Origin: Pseudooceanicola sp050897975
Lineage (GTDB): Bacteria > Pseudomonadota > Alphaproteobacteria > Rhodobacterales > Rhodobacteraceae
Direction: 5' to 3'
Assembly (NCBI RefSeq): GCF_050897975.1
Contig: NZ_JBPAXY010000001.1
Location: 186,001-250,000, forward strand
Length of the DNA stretch: 64,000 bases
This document shows, piece by piece, positions 18,608 through 28,272 of the stretch (position 1 is the first letter of the stretch; every line of letters starts with the position of its first letter). Below the pieces are notes generated by a model. It saw only the letters and a program-made list of their open reading frames with translations, was not told the DNA's origin and did no database searches. The position numbers were made by a program, and so were the translations under genes.

Positions 18608-20851
18608 ATGAGCACAGAGCACCAGACCGACAGCCGGCAGATGCTCGGCCGTCTGCGAGAGGTCATGGCCGAAGACGCCCATGGCCAGGCGCGGCTCGAC
18701 CGGATCACCGCCCTGATCGCCTCTTCCATGCATACCGAGGTCTGCTCGGTCTACCTGTTCCGCGATGCCGAAACGCTGGAACTTTGCGCCACCGAGGGCC
18801 TGAACGCTGAAGCGGTGCATCAGACGCGGATGCGCCTGGGCGAGGGCCTGGTGGGCCGCGTCGCGCGCACCGCCAAGATCGTCAACACCGCCAATGCCCC
18901 CTCCGAAACCGGCTTCCGCTACATGCCCGAGACCGGCGAAGAGATTTACAGCTCTTTTGCGGGGGTGCCGATCCAGCGTCTGGGCGAGACCCTGGGCGTG
19001 CTGGTGGTGCAGTCGAAAGAGGCACGCAAATACACCGAGGAAGAGCTTTACGCGCTGGAAGTCGTCGCCATGGTACTGGCCGAGATGGCCGAGCTGGGCG
19101 CCTTCATCGGTGACAGCGCCGCCCTGTCGGCGCGGCACACGAAGCCGGTTCTGTTCCGCGGCAGCTGCGCCCAGGAGGGATCTGCCGAGGGGCATGTCTG
19201 GCTGCACGAACCGCGCGTGGTGATCACCAACCCCATTGCCGAGGATCCGGTGAAAGAGGCCGAGCGGCTGACCGAGGCGGTCGACCGGCTGCGGGTCTCG
19301 GTCGATCAGATGCTGGAAGGGGCCAGCGCCGATGCCGAACACCTTCAGGTGCTCGAGGCCTACCGGATGTTCGCCAATTCCAAGGGCTGGATGCGGCGGA
19401 TGCAGGCCGACATCACCTCGGGCCTGTCGGCCGAGGCGGCGGTGGAAAAGGAACAGACCCAGGCACGGCTGCGCCTGTCCACGGCCTCGGACCCCTATCT
19501 GCGCGAACGGCTGCATGACCTGGATGACCTGTCCAACCGCCTGCTGCGCATCCTGACCGGCCAGGGCACCCAGACCGGGGCGGAAATGCCCGCCGACCCC
19601 ATCCTGGTGGCGCGCAATATCGGCCCGGCGGAACTCTTGGACTACGGTCGCTCGCTGCGCGGGATCGTGCTGGAACAGGGCAGCGTCGGCAGCCATGCCG
19701 CCGTGGTGGCCCGCGCCCTGGCCATTCCGCTGGTGATCCACGCCAAGGACATCACCAACGAGGCGCTGAACGGCGATCACATCATGCTGGACGGCGACCA
19801 GGGCATCGCCCACCTGCGCCCCGAGGACACCGTTACCACCGCCTTCCGCGACAAGATCGCCATGCAGGCCAAGGCCCAGGAACGCTACGCCAGCATCCGC
19901 GACACGCCCGCGGTCACGAAATGCGGCAGCCGCATCTCGCTGACCATGAACGCCGGTCTGATGGCCGACCTGCCCAGCCTGGAAAGCTCTGGCGCCGAGG
20001 GGGTGGGCCTGTTCCGGACCGAGCTGCAATTCCTGATCCGCAACAAGATGCCCACCCGCACCGAGCTGAAGCAGATCTATGCCCATGTGCTGGACAACGC
20101 GGGCGGCAAGCGGGTGGTCTTCCGCACCCTCGACATCGGCTCGGACAAGGTGCTGAGCTACATGAAACCGGCGGATGAGCCGAACCCCGCCCTGGGCTGG
20201 CGCGCCATCCGCGTGGGCCTGGACAAGCCCGGCGTGATGCGGATGCAGTTGCAGGCGCTGATCCGCGCGGCGAACGGACGCCCGCTGACGGTGATGTTCC
20301 CCTTCGTGGCGCAATACGACGAATACCGCGCCGCCAAGGCCGAGCTGGAGCGTACCCTGGAACGCGAACGCATCCTGGGACACGTCCTGCCCGAGACCAT
20401 CGAGGTCGGCGCCATGCTGGAAACGCCCTCGCTGGCCTTCGCGCCGAAGGCCTTCTTCGAAGAGGTCGAGTTCCTGTCGATCGGCGGCAACGACCTGAAG
20501 CAGTTCTTCTTCGCCGCCGACCGCGAGAATGAGCGGGTGCGGCGGCGCTATGACACGCTGAACGTCAGTTTCCTGACCTTCCTGCAACGGATCGTCGAAC
20601 GCTGCGAAGAGACCGGCACGCCGCTGTCCTTCTGCGGCGAGGATGCGGGCCGCCCGCTCGAAGCCGTCTGCCTGGCCGCCATGGGCCTGCGCGCCCTGTC
20701 GATGCGCCCCGCCTCGATCGGGCCGGTGAAATCGCTCTTGCTGCGCGTCGACCTGATCGCCCTGCGCGAGGTCATCGAAGAGGCCGCCGCCCGGGGCGAA
20801 CAAAGCGTGCGCCGCGCCGTGCTCGACCATCTCCGCAACACCTCGTCCTGA
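18608..20851 (+). CDS. ptsP: PEP-protein phosphotransferase of the nitrogen PTS (EI-Ntr)
   Basis: Takes phosphate from phosphoenolpyruvate and passes it to NPr in the regulatory nitrogen PTS. 747 aa. N-terminal GAF domain about 20-155 (a glutamine/oxoglutarate sensing module in this family), then the enzyme I part: phospho-His363 in GSVGSHAAVVARALAIP, and the C-terminal PEP-binding barrel with VGLFRTELQFL, SIGGNDLKQFF and Cys676 in FCGEDAGRP. ATG at 18608 gives the usual start before the GAF domain; an upstream in-frame TTG at 18563 is less likely. Follows lysC after a terminator, as in other alphaproteobacteria. Confidence 0.95.
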   Translation: MSTEHQTDSRQMLGRLREVMAEDAHGQARLDRITALIASSMHTEVCSVYLFRDAETLELCATEGLNAEAVHQTRMRLGEGLVGRVARTAKIVNTANAPSETGFRYMPETGEEIYSSFAGVPIQRLGETLGVLVVQSKEARKYTEEELYALEVVAMVLAEMAELGAFIGDSAALSARHTKPVLFRGSCAQEGSAEGHVWLHEPRVVITNPIAEDPVKEAERLTEAVDRLRVSVDQMLEGASADAEHLQVLEAYRMFANSKGWMRRMQADITSGLSAEAAVEKEQTQARLRLSTASDPYLRERLHDLDDLSNRLLRILTGQGTQTGAEMPADPILVARNIGPAELLDYGRSLRGIVLEQGSVGSHAAVVARALAIPLVIHAKDITNEALNGDHIMLDGDQGIAHLRPEDTVTTAFRDKIAMQAKAQERYASIRDTPAVTKCGSRISLTMNAGLMADLPSLESSGAEGVGLFRTELQFLIRNKMPTRTELKQIYAHVLDNAGGKRVVFRTLDIGSDKVLSYMKPADEPNPALGWRAIRVGLDKPGVMRMQLQALIRAANGRPLTVMFPFVAQYDEYRAAKAELERTLERERILGHVLPETIEVGAMLETPSLAFAPKAFFEEVEFLSIGGNDLKQFFFAADRENERVRRRYDTLNVSFLTFLQRIVERCEETGTPLSFCGEDAGRPLEAVCLAAMGLRALSMRPASIGPVKSLLLRVDLIALREVIEEAAARGEQSVRRAVLDHLRNTSS

Positions 20852-20870
20852 AGACCTGAAGACCGCGCCC

Positions 20871-22295
20871 ATGTCCCACCTGTTCCCCGTCGATGACGCC
20901 TTCCGCGCCCGCCTGCGCACCCTGCTGCCGCCGCAGGCCCTGCGCGAGGAGACCGAGCCCTACACCCGCGAGCTGCGCGGCGCCTATCGCGGCCAGGCGG
21001 GCATGGTGGTGGCCCCGGGCAGCACCGAAGAGGTCTCGGCCGTTCTGGCGGCGGCCAATGCGGCGCGGGTCGCGGTGGTGCCCTATGGCGGCGGCACCGG
21101 TCTGGTGGCGGGCCAGGTCATGCCCGAAGGCCCCGCGCCGCTGATCCTGTCGCTGGAACGGATGACCCGGATCCGCCGGGTGGATGCGGAAGAGAACGTC
21201 ATCACCGCCGACGCGGGCGTGGTGGTCGAAGAGCTGCACCGCGCCGCCGAAGCGGTGAACCGCCTCTTCCCGCTGTCCTTCGGCGCCCAGGGCTCGGCCC
21301 GGATCGGCGGGGCGCTGGCCTCCAACGCGGGCGGTCTAAACGTGCTGCGCTACGGCAATACGCGTGAGCTGTGTCTGGGCATCGAGGCGGTGCTGGCCGA
21401 CGGGCGGGTGATGCATACGCTGACCCGGCTGCGGAAGGACAACACCGGCTACGATCTGCGCAACCTCCTGGTGGGTTCCGAAGGCACGCTGGGCGTGATC
21501 ACCGGCGCGGCGCTGAAGCTGTTTTCGCGCCCCACCCACCGGGCCACGGCCATGCTGGTGGTGCCCTCGCCCGCCGCGGCGCTGAAACTGCTGGCCCTGG
21601 CGCGCGATCACGCGGGCGAACAGATCTCGGGGTTCGAGCTGATCTCGGGCCAAAGCTTCCGCTTTCTGGAAGAGACCCTGCCCGACATCCGCCGCCCCTT
21701 CCACCCGGCGCCCGACTGGATGGTGCTGACCGAGGTGGGCCTGTCGGGCAGCGGCGACGCCGAGGGCATGATGGCGGGCATCCTCGAGGCGGCCTTCGAG
21801 GCCGATCTGGTCAGCGACGGGGTGATCGCCCAGTCCGAGGCCCAGGCCGATGCGCTGTGGCACCTGCGCGAGGCGATCCCCGAGGCCAACCGCGCCATCG
21901 GCGCGATCTCGTCCCATGACATTTCCCTACCCCTCTCGGCCCTGCCCGAGTTCATCGACGAAGGCCGGGCGAAACTGGCGGACCTCGGCCCCTACCGGCT
22001 GAACTGCTTCGGCCACCTGGGCGACGGCAACCTGCATTACAACGTCTTCCCCCCCGTCGGCGAGGACAAGGCCGCCCACCTGGGCGCCAAGCGCGCCATC
22101 ATGGACCTGATCCACGGGCTGGTGGCGGGCTATGGCGGCTCTTTCTCGGCGGAACACGGGGTCGGGCGGCTGAAGGTCGAAGACCTGGAACGCTACGGCG
22201 ACCCGGTGAAGCTGGACATGATGCGCGGCATCAAGCGGCTCTTCGATCCCAACGGCATCCTCAACCCCGGGGCCGTGCTGCGCGCCGAGGGCTGA
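20871..22295 (+). CDS. FAD-linked D-2-hydroxyacid dehydrogenase
   Basis: 474-aa FAD-binding oxidoreductase of the GlcD/D2HGDH/D-LDH family. FAD-binding PCMH domain about 35-215 (VVPYGGGTGLVAGQV, GGALASNAGG, LLVGSEGTLGVIT), then the C-terminal oxidase domain with the metal-binding HLGDGNLHYN (His382, His389) and SAEHGVGRLK. Likely oxidises a D-2-hydroxy acid such as D-2-hydroxyglutarate, D-lactate or glycolate; motifs do not decide. It starts 20 bases after ptsP and may be co-transcribed. The repeat cluster begins 14 bases after its stop. Confidence 0.9.
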   Translation: MSHLFPVDDAFRARLRTLLPPQALREETEPYTRELRGAYRGQAGMVVAPGSTEEVSAVLAAANAARVAVVPYGGGTGLVAGQVMPEGPAPLILSLERMTRIRRVDAEENVITADAGVVVEELHRAAEAVNRLFPLSFGAQGSARIGGALASNAGGLNVLRYGNTRELCLGIEAVLADGRVMHTLTRLRKDNTGYDLRNLLVGSEGTLGVITGAALKLFSRPTHRATAMLVVPSPAAALKLLALARDHAGEQISGFELISGQSFRFLEETLPDIRRPFHPAPDWMVLTEVGLSGSGDAEGMMAGILEAAFEADLVSDGVIAQSEAQADALWHLREAIPEANRAIGAISSHDISLPLSALPEFIDEGRAKLADLGPYRLNCFGHLGDGNLHYNVFPPVGEDKAAHLGAKRAIMDLIHGLVAGYGGSFSAEHGVGRLKVEDLERYGDPVKLDMMRGIKRLFDPNGILNPGAVLRAEG

Positions 22296-22308
22296 ACGGC
22301 GTTGCCCC

Positions 22309-22447
22309 CGCCGCCGGACGGCGGCAAATCTCGGGACAAGGGGGCTCTGCCCCCGCCGCCGGAGGGCGGCAAATGGAAGGAAAAAGGGGGCTCCGCCCCC
22401 GCCGCCCTGCGGGCGACTCCCCCGGGATATTTTTGGCAAGCGAGAAG
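22309..22447. repeat. Mosaic repeat, left arm of inverted pair A
   Basis: Tandem modules: GCCGCCGGACGGCGGCAAAT (22309-22328), palindrome GGGGGCTCTGCCCCC (22340-22354), GCCGCCGGAGGGCGGCAAAT (22354-22373), palindrome GGGGGCTCCGCCCCC (22386-22400), a second small dyad, then the core CCCGGGATATTTTTGGCAA (22421-22439) and GAGAAG (22442-22447). It faces the inverted arm at 22545-22607. Confidence 0.85.
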
Positions 22448-22544
22448 AAGGGGCGCGGCGCGTGGGTCCAGGCGCCCCCCTTTGTTGGCAGACGTTCCCG
22501 CCGAAGCGAGCGCCCTGGGCTTTGGGCGACTGCCCCCCCCTTCC

Positions 22545-22607
22545 TTTCTCATTGCCAAAAATATCCCGGGGGGTGTCTCCGGGACGGAGACGGGGGGCAG
22601 AGCCCCC
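22545..22607. repeat. Mosaic repeat, right arm of inverted pair A
   Basis: Exact 19-base inverse of the left core: TTGCCAAAAATATCCCGGG (22552-22570), then a small dyad (GTCTCCGGGACGGAGAC) and the palindrome GGGGGCAGAGCCCCC (22593-22607). The two arms enclose a 97-base spacer and lie in the 494-base gap between two convergent genes, which contains no gene. Confidence 0.85.
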
Positions 22608-22645
22608 TGCCCCGATGCCCCGATGCCCCGAGGCGCCCGGCACAG

Positions 22646-22679
22646 AAAACGCGCCCTGCCGGGGGAATGGCAGGGCGCG
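22646..22679 (-). terminator. Terminator after apt
   Basis: Perfect 11-bp stem (CGCGCCCTGCC at 22650-22660 with GGCAGGGCGCG at 22669-22679) followed on the minus strand by TTTT. Ends the mtnP-apt transcript about 110 bases past the apt stop, beside repeat pair A. Confidence 0.8.
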
Positions 22680-22789
22680 GTCGGCCCCTTGGGACCTGGT
22701 GCAAGCAGGACCGGCTCCCATGACCGGCGATCAAGAGATAGGCCGGAAGGTCTTTCCAGAAGGTTAACGGCTGCGCAGAGGGGGCCAGG

Positions 22790-23311
22790 TCAATAGCGCA
22801 GCAGGCTGAAGACCTCCATCCCAAGCCCTTCCAGGCGCGCCCGGCCGCCCACCTCCAGCAGGTCCACAACGAAGGCGCAAGAGACCACCTGGGCGCCGAC
22901 CCGTTCGACCAGCTTGATCCCGGCCTCGGCGGTGCCGCCGGTGGCCAGCAGGTCATCGACCATCAGCACGCGTTCACCCGGCGCCAGCACGTCGTCGTTC
23001 ATCTCGATCGCCGCCTCGCCATATTCCAGCGCATAGCTTTCCCCGATCACCGGGCCCGACAGCTTGCCCTTCTTGCGGATCGGCAGGAAGCCCTTGCCCA
23101 GTTCCAGCGCCAGTGCGGCGCCCAGGATGAAGCCCCGCGCCTCCAGCCCCGCGACCCGGTCGATGCCCGCCGCGCGATAGGGTGCGGCCAGCTGCGACAC
23201 GCACAGGCGCATCCCCTCGGGATCGGCCACCAGGGTCGAGATGTCGCGGAAGACGATCCCCGGTTTCGGGAAATCCGGGGTGACGCGGATATAGTCTTCG
23301 AGGGTCTTCAT
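22790..23311 (-). CDS. apt: Adenine phosphoribosyltransferase
   Basis: Purine salvage: adenine + PRPP to AMP + pyrophosphate, cytoplasmic. 173 aa, normal length. Starts MKTLEDYIRVTPDFPKPG; PRPP-binding loop VLMVDDLLATGGT at 115-127. ATG at 23311 has AGGAG 8 bases upstream; a longer in-frame reading adds an unlikely leader. Lies downstream of mtnP on the same strand, so the adenine released from methylthioadenosine is recycled by its neighbour. Confidence 0.95.
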   Translation of the reverse strand: MKTLEDYIRVTPDFPKPGIVFRDISTLVADPEGMRLCVSQLAAPYRAAGIDRVAGLEARGFILGAALALELGKGFLPIRKKGKLSGPVIGESYALEYGEAAIEMNDDVLAPGERVLMVDDLLATGGTAEAGIKLVERVGAQVVSCAFVVDLLEVGGRARLEGLGMEVFSLLRY

Positions 23312-23440
23312 CGGTGGCTCCTGGCTCTGCGACACAAACGCCTGCGACATGCCCGAGCGGCGGACGAAGCGCAAGGGCAGGTGCCGCCGCCCGGCTCTCT
23401 CGCCGGTTGGACCAAGCGGGCCACTGGGACAGCGAGGGGC

Positions 23441-23465
23441 GTAGGGTGGGTGCAACCCACCATCC

Positions 23466-23469
<4 letters not shown>
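23441..23469. repeat. Inverted repeat overlapping the mtnP stop codon
   Basis: GTAGGGTGGGT...ACCCACC-AT-CCCTAC: an interrupted dyad of about 12 pairs around a TGCA centre. The mtnP stop (TAG, 23468-23466 on the minus strand) lies inside the right arm. It may act as a stem after mtnP or be a mobile palindromic repeat. Confidence 0.55.
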
Positions 23470-24344
<875 letters not shown>

Positions 24345-24513
24345 GCCCTGCCCTTTCCTTATCGCTTGCCGTCAGCTTGGCGCGGCCCCGCCCGACCTGC
24401 AAGCGGCAGGGCCACAGCGGCCCGAAACCTCAGCTTTCACAGGGTCCGAGGTTGCCGCAATGCGGCAAAACCGCTATCGGGACCAGGAACAGACATCCCA
24501 GACAGGACGAGAC

Positions 24514-26148
24514 ATGCGCAAAGCCATTCTGGCGAGATTCGCCGATCGCATCACCCTGCCCGACCTGCGCCTCGCGCCGACCACGAACGACAGCTTCTCT
24601 CCGGACCGGCTGCGGATCGAGCTCTTGTCGGGCCTCACCGTGGCCCTGGCCCTGGTGCCCGAGGCCGTGGCCTTTGCCTTCGTGGCCAATGTGCACCCGC
24701 TGGTCGGCCTCTATGCCGCCTTCATCATCGGGCTGGTCACCGCCGTTCTGGGCGGGCGTCCCGGCATGATTTCCGGCGCGACCGGGGCCATTGCCGTGGT
24801 CATCGTGTCGCTGGTGGCCACGCATGGCATCGAATATCTCTTTGCCGCCGTGGTCCTGATGGGGCTGATCCAGATCTTCGTCGGTTTCATGAGGTGGGGG
24901 AAATTCATCCGCCTGGTGCCGCATCCGGTGATGCTGGGCTTCGTCAACGGGCTGGCCATCGTGATCTTCCTGGCGCAGCTCAGCCAATTCAAGGTGCCCG
25001 GCACCACCGAGGCAGGCGGCCATGGCGCGGCGGGGGGTGAATGGCTCTCGGGTCTGCAACTGTGGGCCATGCTGGGGCTGGTGGCGCTGACCATGGCGGT
25101 GATCCACTTCATCCCGCGGCTGACTAAGCTGATCCCGGCGCCCCTGGCCGGCATCCTGATCACCGCCGTCATCGTCATCGCCTTCGGCCTGGACGTGCCG
25201 CGCGTGGGCGACATGGCGGGCATCGAGGGCACCCTGCCGCCCTTCCACATCCCCATGGTGCCCTTCACCTGGGAAACCCTGCAAATCATCCTGCCCTATG
25301 CCATCATCATGGCCGCCGTCGGCCTGATCGAAAGCCTGCTGACCCTGAACCTGGTGGGCGAGATGACCGGCCAGAAGGGCGGCGCATCCCAGGAATGCGT
25401 GGCCCAGGGCACGGCGAATGTGATCACCGGCTTCTTCGGCGGCATGGGCGGCTGCGCCATGATCGGCCAGTCGATGATCAACGTGAAATCGGGCGGCCGG
25501 ACGCGGATCGCGGGGATCTTCGCGGCGCTGATGCTGCTGATCTTCATCCTCTTTGCCGCGCCGCTGATCGAACAGATCCCGCTGGCGGCGCTGGTCGGCG
25601 TGATGTTCATGGTGGTGATCGGCACCTTCGCCTGGAACAGCTTCAAGATCCTGACCCGCGTGCCGCTGACCGATGCGGTGGTGATCATCCTGGTCACCGT
25701 GGTGACGGTGATGACCGACCTGGCCACGGCGGTGGTGGCGGGCGTCATCGTCTCGGCGCTGACCTATTCCTGGAACGCCGCGCGTCGCATCTCGGCCTCG
25801 ACCCATGTGACCCCGGAAGGGGCCAAGGTCTACCAGATCACCGGCCCGCTGTTCTTCGGCTCGACCGACGGCTTCATCGAGCTGTTCAAGCCGCAGGAGG
25901 ATCCGTCGCTGGTGATCCTGGATTTCAACGACAGCCGCGTGGTGGACCAATCGGCGCTGCAAGCCATCGAGGCGGTGGCGGCGAAATACGAGGCCGAGGG
26001 CAAGACCATCCAACTGCGCCACCTCAGCCGCGATTGCCACAAGCTGCTGAAGAAGGCCGGGCATCTGATGGTCGATAGCGATGACGATCCCGATTACGAA
26101 CTGGCGGTGGATTACCACGTCCGCACCGGGATCCTGGGCGGGCACTAG
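24514..26148 (+). CDS. SulP-family inorganic anion transporter
   Basis: Inner-membrane anion permease of the SulP/SLC26 family, 544 aa: many hydrophobic helices between residues 35 and 415 with conserved ALALVPEAVAFAFVANVHPLVGLYAA (read as two adjoining segments) and a cytoplasmic C-terminal STAS domain about 440-540 (ITGPLFFGSTDGFIELF, ILDFNDSRVVDQSAL). Substrate may be sulfate, bicarbonate or another anion. ATG at 24514 has AGGA 6 bases upstream; an in-frame ATG at 24463 would add 17 residues. Divergent from mtnP and followed by a terminator and repeats. Confidence 0.9.
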   Translation: MRKAILARFADRITLPDLRLAPTTNDSFSPDRLRIELLSGLTVALALVPEAVAFAFVANVHPLVGLYAAFIIGLVTAVLGGRPGMISGATGAIAVVIVSLVATHGIEYLFAAVVLMGLIQIFVGFMRWGKFIRLVPHPVMLGFVNGLAIVIFLAQLSQFKVPGTTEAGGHGAAGGEWLSGLQLWAMLGLVALTMAVIHFIPRLTKLIPAPLAGILITAVIVIAFGLDVPRVGDMAGIEGTLPPFHIPMVPFTWETLQIILPYAIIMAAVGLIESLLTLNLVGEMTGQKGGASQECVAQGTANVITGFFGGMGGCAMIGQSMINVKSGGRTRIAGIFAALMLLIFILFAAPLIEQIPLAALVGVMFMVVIGTFAWNSFKILTRVPLTDAVVIILVTVVTVMTDLATAVVAGVIVSALTYSWNAARRISASTHVTPEGAKVYQITGPLFFGSTDGFIELFKPQEDPSLVILDFNDSRVVDQSALQAIEAVAAKYEAEGKTIQLRHLSRDCHKLLKKAGHLMVDSDDDPDYELAVDYHVRTGILGGH

Positions 26149-26171
26149 GCGCCCTCCCCTTCGCAAAGCTT

Positions 26172-26210
26172 CGAACGGCCGACGCGTCCCCGCGCATCGG
26201 CCGTTTCGCT
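26172..26210 (+). terminator. Terminator after the SulP gene
   Basis: Stem AACGGCCGA (26174-26182) with TCGGCCGTT (26197-26205), extended inside by CGCG/CGCG, followed by TCGCTTTT. Located 25 bases after the stop. Confidence 0.7.
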
Positions 26211-26226
26211 TTTGGGGGCGGGGGAC

Positions 26227-26294
26227 GGGGGCTTTGCCCCCTCTTGAGGCCAGGGGCCTCAATTCACCCCCGGGATATTTTTGCCAATGAGAAG
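26227..26294. repeat. Mosaic repeat, left arm of inverted pair B
   Basis: Palindrome GGGGGCTTTGCCCCC (26227-26241), then core CCCGGGATATTTTTGCCAA (26269-26287, one base different from pair A) and GAGAAG (26289-26294). Part of the gene-free 435-base gap 26149-26583. Confidence 0.8.
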
Positions 26295-26384
26295 AGAGCG
26301 GGGCGCACTAAGAAGCCCTGAAGGCACCCCGGCTGCAAAGGAGGTCAACGGGCGCAACGCGGCCTCGGCGCGCCCCGCCCCCCT

Positions 26385-26533
26385 CTTCTCGCTTGCCAAA
26401 AATATCCCGGGGGGGGGAGTCGCGCGACACGCGCGGCCGGGGGGCAGAGCCCCCCTCTCTTGCCACTTGTCGCCTCCGGCGACGGGGGCAGAGCCCCCTG
26501 CCCCCTTCTACCTGTCGCCCTCCGGCGACGGAG
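26385..26533. repeat. Mosaic repeat, right arm of inverted pair B
   Basis: CTTCTC (26385-26390), inverted core TTGCCAAAAATATCCCGGG (26393-26411), a CGCGCGACACGCGCG dyad, palindromes GGGGGCAGAGCCCCC at 26440-26454 and 26484-26498, and two TGTCGCC...GGCGAC modules ending near 26533. The spacer between arms is 90 bases, close to the 97 of pair A. Confidence 0.8.
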
Positions 26534-26583
26534 CAGGCCGGAGCGTCACGTCCCTGTGATCTGCCCCGCCTATCCCTGCGGGC

Positions 26584-27504
26584 ATGAGTTTTCTTGAAGA
26601 TGAGGACGGGCGCATCGCCCCCGGCGTGGCGGATGTGGCGCGTCTGATCGCCGCCGAGTTTCCCGAATGGCGGGCCGAGGCGGTCGTGCCGATCGTGCCT
26701 GGCGGCTGGTCGAACCGCTGTTTCCGGCTGGGCCGCGACAAGGTGGTGCGGCTGCCCTCGGCGCGGCGCTATGCCGATCAAGTGCCGATGGAAAAGGCGC
26801 TCTTGCCCGCCCTGGCCCCGGCCCTGCCGCTGGCCATCCCGCAGCCCCTGGCCATGGGGGTGAAGGGCGAGGGCTACCCCTGGCCCTGGCTGATCAGCCA
26901 GTGGATCCCGGGTGCGCCGGTCTGCCTGGCCGATCTGGCCGATCCGGTATCGACGGCAGAGCGCCTGGCGGGGTTCCTGGGCGCCTTGCAGCAGATCTCG
27001 CTGCCCGCCGATCTGCCCACCCCCTGGCCGGGGCCGCGCAATTTCCATCGCGGCGGCGATCTGGCGATCTATGCAGAGGAGACCGAGGCCGCGTTGCGCG
27101 CCCTGGGCGCGCGCATCGACCAGGCGGGCGCGCGGGCGCTGTGGGATCGGGCACGGGCCGCGCGCTGGACCGGGGCGCCGGTGTTGCTGCATGGGGATCT
27201 GGCCCCCGACAACCTGTTGCAGCGCGGCGGGGAACTGATCGCGGTGATCGACTTCGGCAACCTGGCCTTGGGCGATCCGGCTTGCGATCTGACCATCGCC
27301 TGGACCCTCTTCGAGGGTCCCTCTCGCGCCGCCTTCCGCGCCGCGCCGCCGCTGGATCCCGCAACCTGGGCTCGTGCCCGGGGCTGGGCCCTGTGGAAGG
27401 CAGCCAAGGTACTGGCGGGCCAGGATGGCAATCCGCGCCAGGCCGCCACGGCCCAGGCGCTGATCTCCACCCTTGTGGCAGAGCACCGCCACGAGACGCC
27501 CTAG
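26584..27504 (+). CDS. Aminoglycoside phosphotransferase (APH)-family kinase
   Basis: 306-aa protein-kinase-like phosphotransferase. Nucleotide-binding lobe with GGWSNRCFRLG and VVRLPS; catalytic HGDLAPDNLL with Asp205; metal-binding VIDFG with Asp223. These proteins phosphorylate small hydroxyl compounds; most chromosomal members are not resistance enzymes and the substrate here cannot be named. It starts 50 bases after the last repeat module. Its stop shares the four bases CTAG with the stop of the convergent acetyltransferase gene. Confidence 0.82.
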   Translation: MSFLEDEDGRIAPGVADVARLIAAEFPEWRAEAVVPIVPGGWSNRCFRLGRDKVVRLPSARRYADQVPMEKALLPALAPALPLAIPQPLAMGVKGEGYPWPWLISQWIPGAPVCLADLADPVSTAERLAGFLGALQQISLPADLPTPWPGPRNFHRGGDLAIYAEETEAALRALGARIDQAGARALWDRARAARWTGAPVLLHGDLAPDNLLQRGGELIAVIDFGNLALGDPACDLTIAWTLFEGPSRAAFRAAPPLDPATWARARGWALWKAAKVLAGQDGNPRQAATAQALISTLVAEHRHETP

Positions 27505-28145
27505 GGCGCCAGGGCCTCCAGCGCGGCCAGATCCCCGGCCTCCAGCGCGGCGCGGGCGGTCGCGATCACCAGCGCGGGCCAGTGCCACCAGGCCAGGGCC
27601 TTCAGCCGGGCGATATCGGCGGGCGCAAAGCGCATCCGCACCACCCGAGCCGGGTTGCCCGCGACGATGGCATAGTCCGGCACCGTGCCGCCGACCACCG
27701 CGCCCGCGCCGACGATCACCCCGTCGCCGATCCGCGCCCCGGGCAGCACCATGGCCCCATGCCCCAGCCAGACGTCATGGCCGATCACCGTATCACGCCG
27801 ATCGGGCTGATAGCCCTCGGGCACCTCGGCGCCGAAGACCGGGAAGGGATAGGTCGACAGGCCATCCATCGCGTGATTGGCCGAGGAGGTGAGGAAACGC
27901 ACCCCATGGGCGATCTGGCAAAAGCGCCCGATCACCAGCCGTTCCTGGCTGAAGGGGAACAGATAGGGAGCCAGCCGCGCCGCCCAATCCTGGGGCGGGT
28001 CGAAATCGGCGGCATAGGTATAGTCGCCCACCTCGAACTGCGGATGGGTGATCAGCAGCTTGAGATAGGCGGTGCCGGGATGGGCGGTGCCATCGGGCAG
28101 ACGGATGGGATGGGCGCAGCCCGGATCGGGAAGGGTGTAAGGCAT
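27501..28145 (-). CDS. CatB/XAT-type O-acetyltransferase
   Basis: 214-aa left-handed beta-helix acyltransferase of the xenobiotic acetyltransferase group (CatB/Vat relatives). Likely catalytic His91 in SSANHAMDGLSTYPFPVFG; hexapeptide repeats follow (IGHDVWLGHGAMVLPGARIG, then DGVIVGAGAVVGG). Acetyl-CoA is the expected donor; acceptor unknown. Overlaps the APH-like gene tail to tail on CTAG. The pairing of two families known from antibiotic resistance is notable, but neither protein is close enough to a named resistance enzyme to call it one from sequence alone. Confidence 0.85.
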   Translation of the reverse strand: MPYTLPDPGCAHPIRLPDGTAHPGTAYLKLLITHPQFEVGDYTYAADFDPPQDWAARLAPYLFPFSQERLVIGRFCQIAHGVRFLTSSANHAMDGLSTYPFPVFGAEVPEGYQPDRRDTVIGHDVWLGHGAMVLPGARIGDGVIVGAGAVVGGTVPDYAIVAGNPARVVRMRFAPADIARLKALAWWHWPALVIATARAALEAGDLAALEALAP

Positions 28146-28272
28146 GGGGCCTCCTTCGAAAACGCGTGAAAGATTTCAGGGTTTCAAAGGTGCTGGTCCA
28201 TCATGCCCTCCTGTGGCTGCGCCTGTCTGATAGCATGGGCGGGGCCCGCGCGCAAACCGCGTGGGCGGGGCC

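Noticed and set aside
16030..20920. Long minus-strand open frames opposite the SDR, lysC and ptsP genes
   Set aside because: Low-complexity His/Asp/Gly-rich antisense translations; the plus strand encodes well-conserved enzymes in these places.
22296..22789. CRISPR-like array at the repeat cluster
   Set aside because: Modules vary in length and order, are internally palindromic, and lack regular spacers or cas genes.
22302..22796. Small plus-strand proteins across the repeat region
   Set aside because: Translations of GC-rich palindromes; Pro/Gly/Arg-rich and without ribosome sites.
26584..28145. Antibiotic-resistance island (APH-like plus CatB-like genes)
   Set aside because: No mobile element or integron features, base composition like the neighbours, and both families have many chromosomal members with unrelated functions.
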